This document shows positions 1-8,099 of a stretch of 64,000 nucleotides of DNA, in pieces. Position numbers and translations under genes: made by a program. Location of the stretch: assembly GCA_030427405.1 (NCBI GenBank), contig JAUHXK010000002.1, positions 248,001-312,000 of the forward strand. Reading direction: 5' to 3'. Numbering within the stretch: the first letter of the stretch is position 1; each line of letters starts with the position of its first letter. The notes beneath the pieces are model-generated. The model worked only from the letters and a program-made list of their open reading frames with translations, was not told the origin of the DNA and did no database searches. Origin of the DNA: Alphaproteobacteria bacterium (lineage in GTDB: Bacteria > Pseudomonadota > Alphaproteobacteria > Rhodobacterales > Rhodobacteraceae).

Positions 1-205
1 CGACCCAGTCTTCGGGCAAATCTGCCCCAAGGTCGCGCGCCTTGTCCCCGACACCGACCATCGTGCCGCCGACGAAGCGCGACATGCATTCCTCCAGGGA
101 CAGCGTCAGGCCATATCCGGCAAGGTTGCGGACAAGCGCGCGGTTCGCGATGACCTCGCTGTCGACCAGTACGCCGTCGCAATCGAAAATGACAAGATCA
201 TGCAT
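1..205 (-). CDS. HAD-family hydrolase, N-terminal fragment (cut by window edge)
   Basis: The reverse strand from 205 encodes 68 residues starting MHDLVIFDCDGVLVDSE, open to the window edge, so the C-terminal part lies outside. The DxDGVLVDSE motif (nucleophile and acid/base aspartates at residues 8 and 10) is the signature of HAD subfamily IA phosphatases such as phosphoglycolate phosphatase-like and beta-phosphoglucomutase-like enzymes. They remove phosphate from small sugar phosphates in the cytoplasm. The substrate cannot be told from this fragment. The ATG at 203-205 is the only plausible start near the motif. Confidence 0.8.
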   Translation of the reverse strand, partial: MHDLVIFDCDGVLVDSEVIANRALVRNLAGYGLTLSLEECMSRFVGGTMVGVGDKARDLGADLPEDWV

Positions 206-292
206 GGGCGGCTCCGTTGTTTATCTGCGACAGGGCCTACCCAAGGTCAGACGCGGCTGCAATCGGGCAAACGCATTTTGCCGCGTGATGTT

Positions 293-324
293 GCCGCGAC
301 CGCGACAGGATGCACGGTCGCGGC
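293..324 (-). terminator. Inverted repeat, possible terminator of the quinone-reductase-like gene
   Basis: A perfect 10-bp stem, GCCGCGACCG (293-302) pairing with CGGTCGCGGC (315-324), with a 12-base loop. It sits eight bases past the stop of the gene at 332-1174. No T-run follows on either strand, so a factor-independent terminator is only possible. The rest of 206-331 shows nothing else. Confidence 0.35.
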
Positions 325-331
325 ACCGATA

Positions 332-1174
332 TCAGGCCAGCGCCGCGGCGACGGCCTGTTTCATCGGTGTCGGCGCGTGCCCGATCAGCCTTGCCAGGGC
401 GCCGCTTTCGTCCAATAGCCATCCGTTGGCGGCACCTGCCTCGGCGTCGGCGATAAAGGCCGCAACGGGCTCAGGCAGCCCAACCGAGGTCAGGACACCG
501 GCATAATCGTCCTTCGGCAGCGAGGTATAGGGAATGTTCTGGCCGGTTTGCGCCGACACCTCGGCCGCCATATCCGCCAGCGTGAATGCATCCCCGCCCA
601 GTTCATAGGTCTGGTTTTCATGCCCGGCCCCGGCAACGGCCGCGGCCAGCGCTTCGGCATAGTCCTTGCGGGTTGCGGGGCTGACCCGGCCGGCGCCGAC
701 ACTGCCGACCATTCCACCGGCCTGAATCGAAGGTTTCAGGCTGTCGGTCCAGTTCTCGATGTACCACCCGTTGCGCAGCACGGTGACCTGCAGACCCGAG
801 GCCGACAACAGCTTTTCGGTTTCCTTGTGATCCTGGGCAATCATCAGCGGCGAGCTGTCGGCGCGGGTGATCGAGGTATAGACGATGCGTTGTACCCCGG
901 CGGCTTTGGCGGCCTCGATCACGTTGCGGTGCTGGCCGGTGCGGTCGTTGAAATCGCTGGACGAAATCAGGGCCAGCACCGTGACACCCTGCAGCGCAGG
1001 GACCAGCATTTCGGGTTTGGTATAGTCAAACGCACGCGCCGCAACGCCCATGTCCGACAGTTTTTCAGGCGAGCGCGCCAGGGCGACGATGTTTTCCGGC
1101 CCGGTAAGTGTTTTCAGTTTCTCGATGGCCAGGCGGCCCAGCTGTCCGGATGCCCCGGTAACGGCGAAAGTCAT
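332..1174 (-). CDS. qorB: NmrA-like NAD(P)-binding protein, NAD(P)H:quinone oxidoreductase type 2 (QorB-like)
   Basis: A 280-residue cytoplasmic protein with an N-terminal Rossmann motif (residues 5-13, TGASGQLGR) and NmrA/SDR-type architecture, close in length to E. coli QorB/YtfG (286). That family reduces quinones with NADPH. A conserved region at about 92-99 (GVQRIVYTS) and the tract VLRNGWYIENW at about 138 are typical of YtfG-like proteins. The gene faces an HxlR-type regulator across an 83-base gap, the arrangement of ytfG/ytfH in enterobacteria and of qor2/qorR in corynebacteria, which supports control by that regulator. The ATG at 1174 fits the Rossmann start. The substrate is inferred from family only. 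Confidence 0.82.
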   Translation of the reverse strand: MTFAVTGASGQLGRLAIEKLKTLTGPENIVALARSPEKLSDMGVAARAFDYTKPEMLVPALQGVTVLALISSSDFNDRTGQHRNVIEAAKAAGVQRIVYTSITRADSSPLMIAQDHKETEKLLSASGLQVTVLRNGWYIENWTDSLKPSIQAGGMVGSVGAGRVSPATRKDYAEALAAAVAGAGHENQTYELGGDAFTLADMAAEVSAQTGQNIPYTSLPKDDYAGVLTSVGLPEPVAAFIADAEAGAANGWLLDESGALARLIGHAPTPMKQAVAAALA

Positions 1175-1222
1175 GGTCTGCGTCCTTCTTCCGATTGTTG
1201 ACAGGGCGATATCTAACGCCTA

Positions 1223-1239
1223 ACTTACGAAAAGGAAGT
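1223..1239. promoter_or_regulatory. Candidate operator between qorB-like gene and HxlR regulator
   Basis: The gap holds a near-palindrome ACTTAC-GAAAA-GGAAGT (1223-1239), with outer arms ACTT and AAGT matching exactly. It is flanked by CTAAC (1219-1223) and GTTAG (1251-1255), also inverted copies. HxlR regulators of this group repress themselves and the facing oxidoreductase gene from such a shared region. That this is the operator is inference. Confidence 0.35.
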
Positions 1240-1257
1240 ACGCACAATTTTGTTAGT

Positions 1258-1626
1258 ATGAAAAAACACGCACTCCATATGAAAGCCGACGTGATGAGCG
1301 CGAAATGCCCGTCGCGGCAATTGTTCAACCACGTGACCAGCAAATGGGGCGTTTTGGTGTTAATGGCGCTTGTTCCGGGCACCCAACGCTACAGCGACCT
1401 GCGGCGCAGAATCGACGGCGTCAGTGAAAGGATGCTGGCACAAACTTTGCGAACGCTGGAAAAGGACGGGTTCATCCTGCGCAAGGCCTACAAAGTTGTT
1501 CCGCCGCATGTGGAATATACGCTTACCCCACTTGGGATGGGCGCGGCCGAGCGGGTGATGTCACTGGCCCAGTACCTGGAAGGAGCCTTGGACGACGGGC
1601 GCATTCAACTGGCCGCATCGGCCTGA
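1258..1626 (+). CDS. HxlR-family winged-helix regulator (YtfH/QorR-like)
   Basis: A 122-residue DNA-binding protein with one winged-helix domain over nearly its full length. The conserved CPSR (residues 17-20), the HVTSKWGVLVL segment, GVSERMLAQTL recognition helix and VVPPHVEYTLTPLG wing match YtfH/QorR closely. The cysteine of CPSR is the single conserved cysteine that makes QorR-type members sensitive to thiol or quinone stress. A longer reading frame opens with TTG at 1195, but ATG at 1258 gives the family's usual length; no strong ribosome site decides between 1258 and 1279. It is divergent from the QorB-like gene and probably represses it. Its 3' end overlaps the convergent rsmD by 22 bases. 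Confidence 0.82.
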   Translation: MKKHALHMKADVMSAKCPSRQLFNHVTSKWGVLVLMALVPGTQRYSDLRRRIDGVSERMLAQTLRTLEKDGFILRKAYKVVPPHVEYTLTPLGMGAAERVMSLAQYLEGALDDGRIQLAASA

Positions 1627-2180
1627 TTACCCACCCGCCACATCATCGAGATATGGGTATCGCCGTATTTGCGCGTATCTTCCGGCTCAAACCCCGCGGG
1701 GGCCGCCATCGGCGCGCTTTCTTCCCAGACGATCAGCGCATCAGGGGCAATCCATCCCCCGGCCAGCGCGGCGCCCAGCGCCTTTTGCCCAAGCGACTTG
1801 CCATAGGGCGGGTCCAGAAACACCAAGTCGAACCCCGCGCCCGTGTTCGCGCCCAACCGCGCCGCATCGCGGCGGATCAGCTCTGTGCGGTCAGCGCTAT
1901 GGGTCAGGGCGATATTCTTGCGGATCAAACCCTGCGCCACGCGCCCGTCATCGACAAAGGTGGCATGCACAGCGCCGCGCGACAGCGCCTCAAGCCCAAG
2001 CGCACCAGTGCCTGCAAACAGGTCCAGCACACGCAGGCCATCAAAATCGATCTTATGCGACAGCACATTGAACAGGCTTTCGCGGACCCGGTCCGTGGTG
2101 GGCCGCAAATGCGCGCCCGCATCGCCCTTGCCGACCGGCGTCAGGGCCCGCCCGCGAAACGCTCCGGCGATGATCCTCAC
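1605..2180 (-). CDS. rsmD: 16S rRNA (guanine(966)-N(2))-methyltransferase RsmD
   Basis: A 191-residue AdoMet-dependent methyltransferase that modifies G966 of 16S rRNA in the 30S subunit. It starts VRIIAGAFRGRALTP; then RPTTDRVRESLFN, the AdoMet motif DLFAGTGALGLEALSRGA, and the catalytic motif LDPPYGKS, all standard for RsmD and in order. The start is GTG at 2180. It overlaps the stop of the upstream flavoprotein gene as GTGA (2177-2180), so translation is probably coupled. The longer frame to 2333 translates as low-complexity sequence over the flavoprotein gene and is not part of the protein. Confidence 0.92.
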   Translation of the reverse strand: MRIIAGAFRGRALTPVGKGDAGAHLRPTTDRVRESLFNVLSHKIDFDGLRVLDLFAGTGALGLEALSRGAVHATFVDDGRVAQGLIRKNIALTHSADRTELIRRDAARLGANTGAGFDLVFLDPPYGKSLGQKALGAALAGGWIAPDALIVWEESAPMAAPAGFEPEDTRKYGDTHISMMWRVGNQADAAS

Positions 2181-3388
2181 GCCTTGAGCAGCGGTTTCAG
2201 ATCCGCACCGGCATCTGCCACCACCGCCGGATCGGCAGTCTTGCCCATTTCGATCAGACGTTTGCCGACCATATAGGCGCGCGGGTCGTTCATGGCATCG
2301 ACCGCGATCAGTTGATCGCCACGATAATACCAATAGGAAACGCTTGGCCCTTCGCCCTGTCGCGTGACGACACGATCATAGCCGGTGTTCAGACCTGCGA
2401 TTTGCAACTTGACGTCGAACTGATCCGACCAGAACCACGGCTTTGCCACATAATCCCTGGCCGCGCCCAGCATGTTCTGGGCCACGATCTCGGCCTGGTC
2501 GATGGCATTGGGCACGCTTTCCAGACGGATACGGTCGCCCTTGTGCGGGAATGAGGCGCAATCGCCCGCCGCCCAGATATTGGGGTCGGACGTGCGGCCA
2601 TGGGCATCGGTCTTGATGCCATTGTCCAAGTCCAGCCCGGCCATTTCAGCCAGTTGCGTCGAAGGGGTGATGCCCACGCCGACCACGACGAAATCGACCG
2701 GCAGTTCGGTCCCGTCACTTAGCACCGCGCCAGTGACCCGGCCGTTTTCGCCCGTCAGATGGTCCAGCCCGACGCCTTCGCGGATATCGGCGCCGTATTT
2801 GCTGTGCAGTGTGCGGAAATAGTCGCTGGTTTCAGGCGCGGCGACCCGCTGCAGGATGCGGTCCGCCATCTCGACCAGCGTTACTTTGACCCCGCGCTTG
2901 GCGCAAACGGCCGCCGCTTCAAGCCCGATGTAGCCGCCGCCCACGATCAGCGCCCGCGCGCCGTCCTTCACCTTGGGCTCCATCGCGTCAATATGGGCCA
3001 GGTCGCGCACGACATGCACACCATCCAAATCACCGCCTATGGCCGCCGGAAGACGGCGCGGTTCGGACCCGGTGGTCAGCGCCAGCTCGTCATATTGGAT
3101 CACCTCGCCGCCCACGGTCACGGTCCGGGCCTTCTGGTCTATGCCAGTCACAGGCTGACCAAGACGCAGGGTGATATCGTTCTCGGCATAAAAACTTTCG
3201 GGCCGCAGGAACAGGCGCTCCATCTCCATCTCGCCCAACAGATATGCCTTGGACAATGGCGGGCGCTGATACGGGGGATGCGGTTCGGCACCGATCAAGG
3301 TGATCTTCCCGTCAAAACCGTCATTGCGCAGCCGCGCAACCAGCGATGCGCCGGCCTGGCCTGCCCCGATCACGACAATATGGCTCAT
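2177..3388 (-). CDS. FAD-dependent NAD(P)H ferredoxin/putidaredoxin reductase-like protein
   Basis: A 403-residue flavoprotein. An FAD Rossmann motif begins at residue 5 (VIGAGQAGASLVARL), an NAD(P) motif lies at about 149 (ALIVGGGYIGLEAAA), and the second FAD motif is at about 270-280 (IWAAGDCASFPHKG). A C-terminal reductase domain follows (WFWSDQF). This is the layout of rubredoxin, putidaredoxin and phthalate-type ferredoxin reductases, which pass electrons from NAD(P)H to a small iron-sulphur protein. No partner ferredoxin or oxygenase gene is adjacent, so the partner is unknown. The start at 3388 has a strong GGGAGGAAC ribosome site. It is coupled to rsmD. Confidence 0.85.
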   Translation of the reverse strand: MSHIVVIGAGQAGASLVARLRNDGFDGKITLIGAEPHPPYQRPPLSKAYLLGEMEMERLFLRPESFYAENDITLRLGQPVTGIDQKARTVTVGGEVIQYDELALTTGSEPRRLPAAIGGDLDGVHVVRDLAHIDAMEPKVKDGARALIVGGGYIGLEAAAVCAKRGVKVTLVEMADRILQRVAAPETSDYFRTLHSKYGADIREGVGLDHLTGENGRVTGAVLSDGTELPVDFVVVGVGITPSTQLAEMAGLDLDNGIKTDAHGRTSDPNIWAAGDCASFPHKGDRIRLESVPNAIDQAEIVAQNMLGAARDYVAKPWFWSDQFDVKLQIAGLNTGYDRVVTRQGEGPSVSYWYYRGDQLIAVDAMNDPRAYMVGKRLIEMGKTADPAVVADAGADLKPLLKA

Positions 3389-3487
3389 GTTCCTCCCGCC
3401 CTGTCGAATTTGCGTGGTCTCAGTCGTCAGCATACCTATATTGCGGCTGAGACCGACTCTGCAAATCCAATCGACAGGAGCATGAAA

Positions 3488-3973
3488 ATGATTGCAACAG
3501 GTGACACTCTGCCCGACGCGACCCTGATCCAGCTGGGGGCGGACGGCCCCGAAGGTGTTCGGATTTCCGAAAAGACCAAGGGCCGGAAGGTCGTCATATT
3601 CGCGGTCCCCGGCGCCTATACCGGAACCTGCACGACCGCGCATGTTCCCAGCTTTATCCGAACCAAAAGCCAATTCGACGCCAAAGGGATCGACGAGATC
3701 ATTTGCGTGGCGGTCAACGATCCCTTCGTGATGGGGGCCTGGGGCGAAGCCACCGGCGCAACCGAGGCGGGCCTGACCATGCTGTCAGATGCCGCATCGG
3801 AATTCACCAAGGCCATCGGAATGGAGTTTGACGTGCCGCCCGCCGGGTTGTTTGGCCGCTCCAAGCGCTATGCAATGCTGGTCGATGACGGCAAGGTCGT
3901 GGCGCTGAACATCGAAGAAAACCCGGGCGTTTGCGAATTGTCCGCAGGCGAAGGGCTGCTCGAGTCGATCTAA
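3488..3973 (+). CDS. Peroxiredoxin of the Prx5 type
   Basis: A 161-residue thiol peroxidase that reduces hydrogen peroxide and organic peroxides in the cytoplasm. The peroxidatic cysteine lies in PGAYTGTC (C48), and a second cysteine in NPGVCELS (C149) could resolve the sulphenic acid. The protein has the length and GDxLPxATL opening of Prx5-family enzymes, which use thioredoxin or glutaredoxin. Two ATGs are possible: 3482 sits one base after the AGGAG, while 3488 sits seven bases after it, so 3488 is chosen. It is divergent from the ferredoxin-reductase-like gene; the 99-base gap must hold both promoters. Confidence 0.9.
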   Translation: MIATGDTLPDATLIQLGADGPEGVRISEKTKGRKVVIFAVPGAYTGTCTTAHVPSFIRTKSQFDAKGIDEIICVAVNDPFVMGAWGEATGATEAGLTMLSDAASEFTKAIGMEFDVPPAGLFGRSKRYAMLVDDGKVVALNIEENPGVCELSAGEGLLESI

Positions 3974-3979
3974 ACAATG

Positions 3980-4003
3980 GGCCTCCGGGCTCGACCGGAG
4001 GCC
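3980..4003 (+). terminator. Stem-loop terminator after the peroxiredoxin gene
   Basis: A perfect 9-bp stem GGCCTCCGG (3980-3988) and CCGGAGGCC (3995-4003) with a six-base loop starts seven bases after the peroxiredoxin stop. Only a few scattered T residues follow, so termination may be partial. Confidence 0.55.
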
Positions 4004-4098
4004 TGAACGTTCTAACTGGCTTGATGTGCGGTGGCCAAAGGCAAACACTTGACATGATCAGGCCCAGTTCAAGCCCAGTTCAAGCAAGGAGTCATCGG

Positions 4099-4344
4099 AT
4101 GAAACTGAAAGCGATTGCACTGGTTGGGTTCGGAGCAGCAGGGCTGGCGGCCTGCGGTCCGGCACCTACCCCGCAACAGCAGGCGGCCCGGCAGCACGAA
4201 ATTGCCTGCCTGGGCGGAACCTTGGGCGGCGCGCTGATCGGCGGCGTGATCGGCAACCAGTTCGGCGGCGGCTCGGGCAAGGACATCCTGACTGCCGCAG
4301 GCGCCGCTGCGGGTGGCTTCGAAGGCCAGAGATACGCGTGCTGA
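4099..4344 (+). CDS. Small glycine-rich lipoprotein (glycine-zipper type)
   Basis: An 81-residue protein with a lipoprotein signal: hydrophobic start and lipobox LAAC, so C19 would be the lipidated residue. A Gly/Ala stretch at about 38-70 (GGTLGGALIGGVIGNQ, then GAAAGG) has the spacing of a glycine zipper that packs into membranes, as in the glycine-zipper 2TM outer-membrane lipoproteins. The ribosome site AAGGAG lies eight bases before ATG 4099. It is followed closely by the EF-hand gene, probably one transcript. The function is unknown. Confidence 0.7.
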   Translation: MKLKAIALVGFGAAGLAACGPAPTPQQQAARQHEIACLGGTLGGALIGGVIGNQFGGGSGKDILTAAGAAAGGFEGQRYAC

Positions 4345-4355
4345 GGAGACAGGGA

Positions 4356-4703
4356 ATGAAACATGCAGTTTTCGTGATCATGGGCCTTGCCTTTGCCGGA
4401 CCAACAGCCGCTGAAACCGTGGCCCAGTTGCACGAGGCCGAACTGAAGGCCATCGACACCAACAATGACGGGTTTCTGTCCAGGGACGAGTTTGACGCCT
4501 TCTCGGACTACGCGTTTCAGGAAATGGACGACGACAAGAACGGAACGCTGGGACTTGATGAGGCCAAGCCGTTCCTGGATATCAAACATTTTCGCAAATC
4601 CGACAGCAACGGGGACAACGTGGTGTCCCGCGCGGAGTACGATGCGCAGATGCACGCGGATTTTACCGATGCAGATCGCGACGGAAACGGTCAACTCGAC
4701 TGA
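4356..4703 (+). CDS. Exported EF-hand calcium-binding protein
   Basis: A 115-residue protein with a signal peptide (cleavage near AETV, residue 19-20) and four EF-hand-like loops: DTNNDGFLSRDE, DDDKNGTLGLDE, DSNGDNVVSRAE and DADRDGNGQLD at the very C-terminus. The last loop is cut one residue short of a full 12-residue loop. It would bind calcium in the periplasm as a buffer or sensor; no catalytic domain is attached. The gene starts 11 bases after the lipoprotein gene and has a GGAG ribosome site. Confidence 0.78.
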   Translation: MKHAVFVIMGLAFAGPTAAETVAQLHEAELKAIDTNNDGFLSRDEFDAFSDYAFQEMDDDKNGTLGLDEAKPFLDIKHFRKSDSNGDNVVSRAEYDAQMHADFTDADRDGNGQLD

Positions 4704-4754
4704 TCAAGTGCAGGTCGCGCAGGGCGGGATATTTCCGGCAAACAGGAGCGTATT

Positions 4755-5063
4755 ATGAACAAATGGGTTATTTTGGCCGCATGTGGGCTTTTGACTGCAT
4801 GCGACGTCCCGCAGGCCCCGGTTGTGACCGGCCCGGACGGGCAAACACGTATCCAGATCAACCCCGCCGGTCTGACCTGTTATGACACCCGCTGTCTGAC
4901 CATCGACCCCCGCGCCCGCAGCGTCCGGATGACGGGCAACCGCGCAACCGGGATACCCGGCAATATCGACGTCAGCGATGGAACCGTAACACCTGCCGAG
5001 TTCCGGCAGCTGGGCGAAAAGGCGATGCTGGCAGGCGGGATGGGATCGCGCGGAGACCGCTAA
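4755..5063 (+). CDS. Small lipoprotein of unknown function
   Basis: A 102-residue protein with lipobox LTAC (C16). The mature part has a predicted beta-rich middle ([21 protein letters not shown]) with a CYDTRC cysteine pair that could form a disulphide, then a helical tail. No known family is recognised. An AGGAG ribosome site precedes the ATG. Its 3' end overlaps the convergent phhB by four bases. Confidence 0.65.
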   Translation: MNKWVILAACGLLTACDVPQAPVVTGPDGQTRIQINPAGLTCYDTRCLTIDPRARSVRMTGNRATGIPGNIDVSDGTVTPAEFRQLGEKAMLAGGMGSRGDR

Positions 5064-5353
5064 CACAAACTGTCCATCTTGCGGGCAAGCTTGGCATCCA
5101 GCGCCGACAGCCCGCCAACGTCATGGGTTGACAGGACGACCTCGACCGTGCGGTAGACATTTGACCATTCGGGGTGATGGTTCCATTTCTCGGCCCAGAT
5201 CGCCACCTGGGTCATCCAGCCGAATGCATCGACGAAATCCTCGAAGATGAATGTCTTTGTGATCGCGTCCCGATCCTTGACCATCGTCCAGCCGTTCTTG
5301 AACAGCGGGTCCAGCAAAGGCCCTCGGGTCTCGGTCGACAAAAGTTCTGTCAT
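5060..5353 (-). CDS. phhB: Pterin-4a-carbinolamine dehydratase
   Basis: A 97-residue enzyme that dehydrates 4a-hydroxytetrahydrobiopterin, recycling the pterin cofactor of aromatic amino-acid hydroxylases; it also occurs without such a hydroxylase, where its role is less clear. The active-site motif NHHPEW (H59, H60, P61) and the end-of-fold [10 protein letters not shown] are diagnostic, and the length is typical. Its ATG overlaps the stop of the upstream GNAT gene (ATGA, 5350-5353), so it is the last gene of a translationally coupled set. No phenylalanine hydroxylase gene is in the window. Confidence 0.92.
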   Translation of the reverse strand: MTELLSTETRGPLLDPLFKNGWTMVKDRDAITKTFIFEDFVDAFGWMTQVAIWAEKWNHHPEWSNVYRTVEVVLSTHDVGGLSALDAKLARKMDSLC

Positions 5354-6537
5354 TGCTGTTCCTCCGGGTTTGATTTTCGGAACGGGCCGTATTCTGTCAA
5401 GATCTCGATCTCTTCTCCCACCGCGTCGGCCTCGGCGTCCAGGTATTTTCTGACGGCATCCGCAAAGCCCGGATCACCGACCCAATGCAGGCTGAAGGTG
5501 CGGGTCGGCAGGTATCCCCTGGCCAGCTTGTGTTCGCCCTGGGCACCGGCCTCGACCCGGCGCAGCCCGTGGGCAATGGCAAAGTCGATCGCCCTATAGT
5601 AGCACAGTTCGAAATGCAGACATGCATGGTGTTCGGTGCATCCCCAATAGCGACCGAACAAGGTCTCGCGCCCAACGAAATTCAGCGCGCCAGCAATGGC
5701 CTGGCCGTCGCGTTCGGCCAGGACCAGCACCATGTCATCCGCCATCGTCTGATGGGCGATCTCGAAGAACTGGCGCGTCAGGTAGGGGCTGCCCCATTTG
5801 CGGGCGCCGGTGTCCTGGTAGAACCGCCAGAACGCATCCCAATGCTCGGGCCGCAACTCTGGCCCTGTCAGAACCCGGATGTCTCCGCCGAAATCCAGCG
5901 CCTGCGACCGCTCTTTGCGGATATTCTTGCGCTTGCGGGACGAAAGCGCAGACAGGAACCCGTCGAAATCGGCATACCCGTCATTGAGCCAGTGAAACTG
6001 CTGCGAATTGCGCATCATCAGCCCCATCTGCACCCCTGCCTGCGCTTCGGCCTCGGTGCAAAAGGTTGCGTGCAGTGACGAGACCTGATTATCGGCCGCC
6101 AGTTGCACCGCCCCCTGCACAAGCGCGGACATACCCACACCCTCATACCCCGGACGGACCAGGAACCGGCGCCCGGTGGCCGGGGTAAAGGGCACCGCGA
6201 CCTGAAGTTTCGGGTAATAGCGCCCGCCCGCGTTTTCATAGGCATGCGCCCAGCTGTAATCAAAGATATACTCGCCCTGGCTGTGAGACTTGGCATACAT
6301 CGGCGCGGCCGCGATCAGCATCCCGTCCAGATAGGCGGTCAGGTATTGCGGATGCCAACCAGTCCCCGGCCCGACCGATCCACTTTGTTCCAGCGCAAGC
6401 AGGAAACGATGCGTCGTAAACGGATCCAGCGGCCGCCCCCCCGAGGCGGCCTCGGGGCAGGCACAGCTATCCCACTCTGCCGCCGATATCTGCGAAAGAG
6501 AGCCCAGAACCCGAACTTCGATTTGTGCCTGATCCAT
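5350..6537 (-). CDS. FemAB-like GNAT acyltransferase (COG3146 / DUF482)
   Basis: A 395-residue protein with the features of the COG3146 family: an early SAAEWD motif, [17 protein letters not shown], the central [16 protein letters not shown] and the C-terminal [11 protein letters not shown]-like segment (here [16 protein letters not shown]). These proteins have an acyl-CoA acyltransferase fold, related to FemAB peptidoglycan transferases. Their substrate is not known. ATG 6537 is chosen over the upstream ATG because GGAGGG sits just ahead of it. It lies between a glycerophosphodiesterase gene (45 bases upstream) and phhB. Confidence 0.8.
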   Translation of the reverse strand: MDQAQIEVRVLGSLSQISAAEWDSCACPEAASGGRPLDPFTTHRFLLALEQSGSVGPGTGWHPQYLTAYLDGMLIAAAPMYAKSHSQGEYIFDYSWAHAYENAGGRYYPKLQVAVPFTPATGRRFLVRPGYEGVGMSALVQGAVQLAADNQVSSLHATFCTEAEAQAGVQMGLMMRNSQQFHWLNDGYADFDGFLSALSSRKRKNIRKERSQALDFGGDIRVLTGPELRPEHWDAFWRFYQDTGARKWGSPYLTRQFFEIAHQTMADDMVLVLAERDGQAIAGALNFVGRETLFGRYWGCTEHHACLHFELCYYRAIDFAIAHGLRRVEAGAQGEHKLARGYLPTRTFSLHWVGDPGFADAVRKYLDAEADAVGEEIEILTEYGPFRKSNPEEQQ

Positions 6538-6582
6538 ATTCCCTCCGCGCCCGTCCATTATTTGTAGTGGCTGGAAAAAGGA

Positions 6583-7353
6583 TCAACCCGGTTGCGGCGC
6601 CAAATACCCCTCAAAGGTCACATTGTCGGCAACCGCGCGCGCCTGTGCCTCTTGTTCGGGCGACCGGATCGTCCAGCACAAAACAGGGACCGCCTGCGCC
6701 TTCAGCTGGGCCACACGCGGGCGCGTCAGATCGTGCCATTCATGGCTGATGAAACTTGCGCCCGAACGGTCGAAATCGGCAATTTCGCGCAGATGATCCC
6801 GCAGTGCCTTTGGCAAGTTGCAGTCGGCGTCGCCATAAGAGCTGGTGACCAGACCCCGAGGCAGGTGCGGCGCGCAGCGCGCCAGTTCGGCCACGCTGTT
6901 GGGGTTGAAGGACATCAGCGCAACCGGCCCGTCATATCCGCCCAGCGCCCGAACCGTATCTTGTTCCAGCGCGCCAACATCGGGGCCCATTGCCCCGTCC
7001 TGATCCTTGAGCTCGATCAGCAAGGGCACCCGACCTGCGACAAGTTCAAGAACTTCGTCCAATGTCGGAATGCCCTCGCCACCGGACTGCAACAAGGTGA
7101 TCTGCGCGGCCTGATCCACGGTCATTTGCCGGATCGCACCAGATTGGCCCGTCAGCCGTTCAAGCGCATAGTCGTGAAACACAACCGCCCGGTTGTCGGC
7201 GGTCAGTTGCAGGTCGATCTCGATCCCGTACCCGGCCTCGGCGGCCGCCTTTATGGCAGCCCGGCTGTTTTCCGGGCGGCCTTGCGTTTTGTCGTGCAGC
7301 GCCCGATGCGCGATCGGGTGCCGCAGAAACTCCGGTGGCAGCGGCGGGGTCAT
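6583..7353 (-). CDS. Glycerophosphodiester phosphodiesterase, cytoplasmic UgpQ-like
   Basis: A 256-residue TIM-barrel enzyme that splits glycerophosphodiesters into glycerol 3-phosphate and an alcohol. IAHRALHDKTQGRPENS (about 13-29) carries the catalytic HR and PENS, GYGIEIDLQLTAD the metal-binding Glu/Asp, and VVFHDYALERLTG the second catalytic His; LIELKD follows at about 113. There is no signal peptide, as in UgpQ and unlike periplasmic GlpQ. Its ATG overlaps the stop of the ridA-like gene (ATGA). Confidence 0.88.
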   Translation of the reverse strand: MTPPLPPEFLRHPIAHRALHDKTQGRPENSRAAIKAAAEAGYGIEIDLQLTADNRAVVFHDYALERLTGQSGAIRQMTVDQAAQITLLQSGGEGIPTLDEVLELVAGRVPLLIELKDQDGAMGPDVGALEQDTVRALGGYDGPVALMSFNPNSVAELARCAPHLPRGLVTSSYGDADCNLPKALRDHLREIADFDRSGASFISHEWHDLTRPRVAQLKAQAVPVLCWTIRSPEQEAQARAVADNVTFEGYLAPQPG

Positions 7354-7805
7354 TGGATTTCGAAAATACCTTCGATTTCTACGGCCACGCCCAGAGGCAG
7401 TGACGCGGCGCTGACCGCCGAGCGCGAATGCCGGCCCGCCTCGCCCAATGCCTCGACCAGAAAATCGGATGCGCCGTTGATCACTTGCGGCTGCGCGGTG
7501 AAATCCGCGGTCGAGTTCACGAACCCGGTCAGCTTGATCACGCGAACCAGCCGGTTGATATCGCCGTCGCAGGCGGCCTTGACCTGCGCCAGCAGGTTCA
7601 CCGCGCAAACCCTGGCGGCTGCGGCCCCTGCTTCGACATCCATGTCATCCCCCAGCTTGCCGGTAATCAGGTCGTCGTCCTTGGATATCTGACCCGAAAC
7701 ATAGACGATGTTGCCAACACGGACGAACGGGACATAGTTCGCCGCAGGCGCCGGAGCGTCTGGCAGAGCCACACCGAGGTCTGCCAGCTTGTCTGAAATG
7801 CTCAT
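7350..7805 (-). CDS. RidA/YjgF-family enamine-imine deaminase-like protein
   Basis: A 151-residue protein of the longer YjgF subfamily, with GNIVYVSGQIS near residue 32, the helix VNLLAQVKAACDGDINRLVRVIKLTGFV and the C-terminal HSRSAVSAASLPLGVAVEIEGI. The arginine in SRSAV lies where RidA uses an arginine to bind the carboxylate of reactive enamines. RidA proteins remove 2-aminoacrylate and similar reactive intermediates. It is the first gene of the run ridA-like, glycerophosphodiesterase, GNAT, phhB. Activity of the long subfamily is less well tested than that of RidA itself. Confidence 0.85.
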   Translation of the reverse strand: MSISDKLADLGVALPDAPAPAANYVPFVRVGNIVYVSGQISKDDDLITGKLGDDMDVEAGAAAARVCAVNLLAQVKAACDGDINRLVRVIKLTGFVNSTADFTAQPQVINGASDFLVEALGEAGRHSRSAVSAASLPLGVAVEIEGIFEIQ

Positions 7806-7981
7806 GATTTGGTCCTCATCATTGGTCGCTTTGGCGGGACGCTAACCGGGAAGGCAGACTTGGAAAAGCCATAATCATCCGTTTTTGTCGCCGATGAGAT
7901 TCTGGGCAGAACTTCTCTTATTCCGAAGTGTTGAAGTTGGGTCACTTTACCTCGCACTGTGCGGCGGGTTAAACGCTAGGA

Positions 7982-8002
7982 GTTTCAAATCGAGTGTGAA
8001 AC
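7982..8002. promoter_or_regulatory. Inverted repeat in the ridA-like/mlaA divergent gap
   Basis: GTTTCA (7982-7987) and TGAAAC (7997-8002) form a perfect inverted repeat with nine bases between, a spacing usual for a dimeric regulator. The gap 7806-8099 (294 bases) also has a hairpin GCCCGG/CCGGGC (8058-8079) just before the mlaA ribosome site. No clear -35/-10 pair was found. Its role is a guess. Confidence 0.25.
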
Positions 8003-8099
8003 GTCTATGTGGCGGCGGACCAAAAGCGGCAGACAAAGCCACCTGTATTGATTGAAGGCCCGGAAACTCCGATCCGGGCACCCAGGAGTAACGAAGACC

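Noticed and set aside
1195-1257. TTG start for the HxlR regulator
   Set aside because: It would add 21 residues not found in the family and cover the presumed operator.
2759-3487. Upstream extension of the peroxiredoxin frame
   Set aside because: It crosses the opposing ferredoxin reductase gene and has no conserved residues; the ribosome site at 3476-3480 sets the start.
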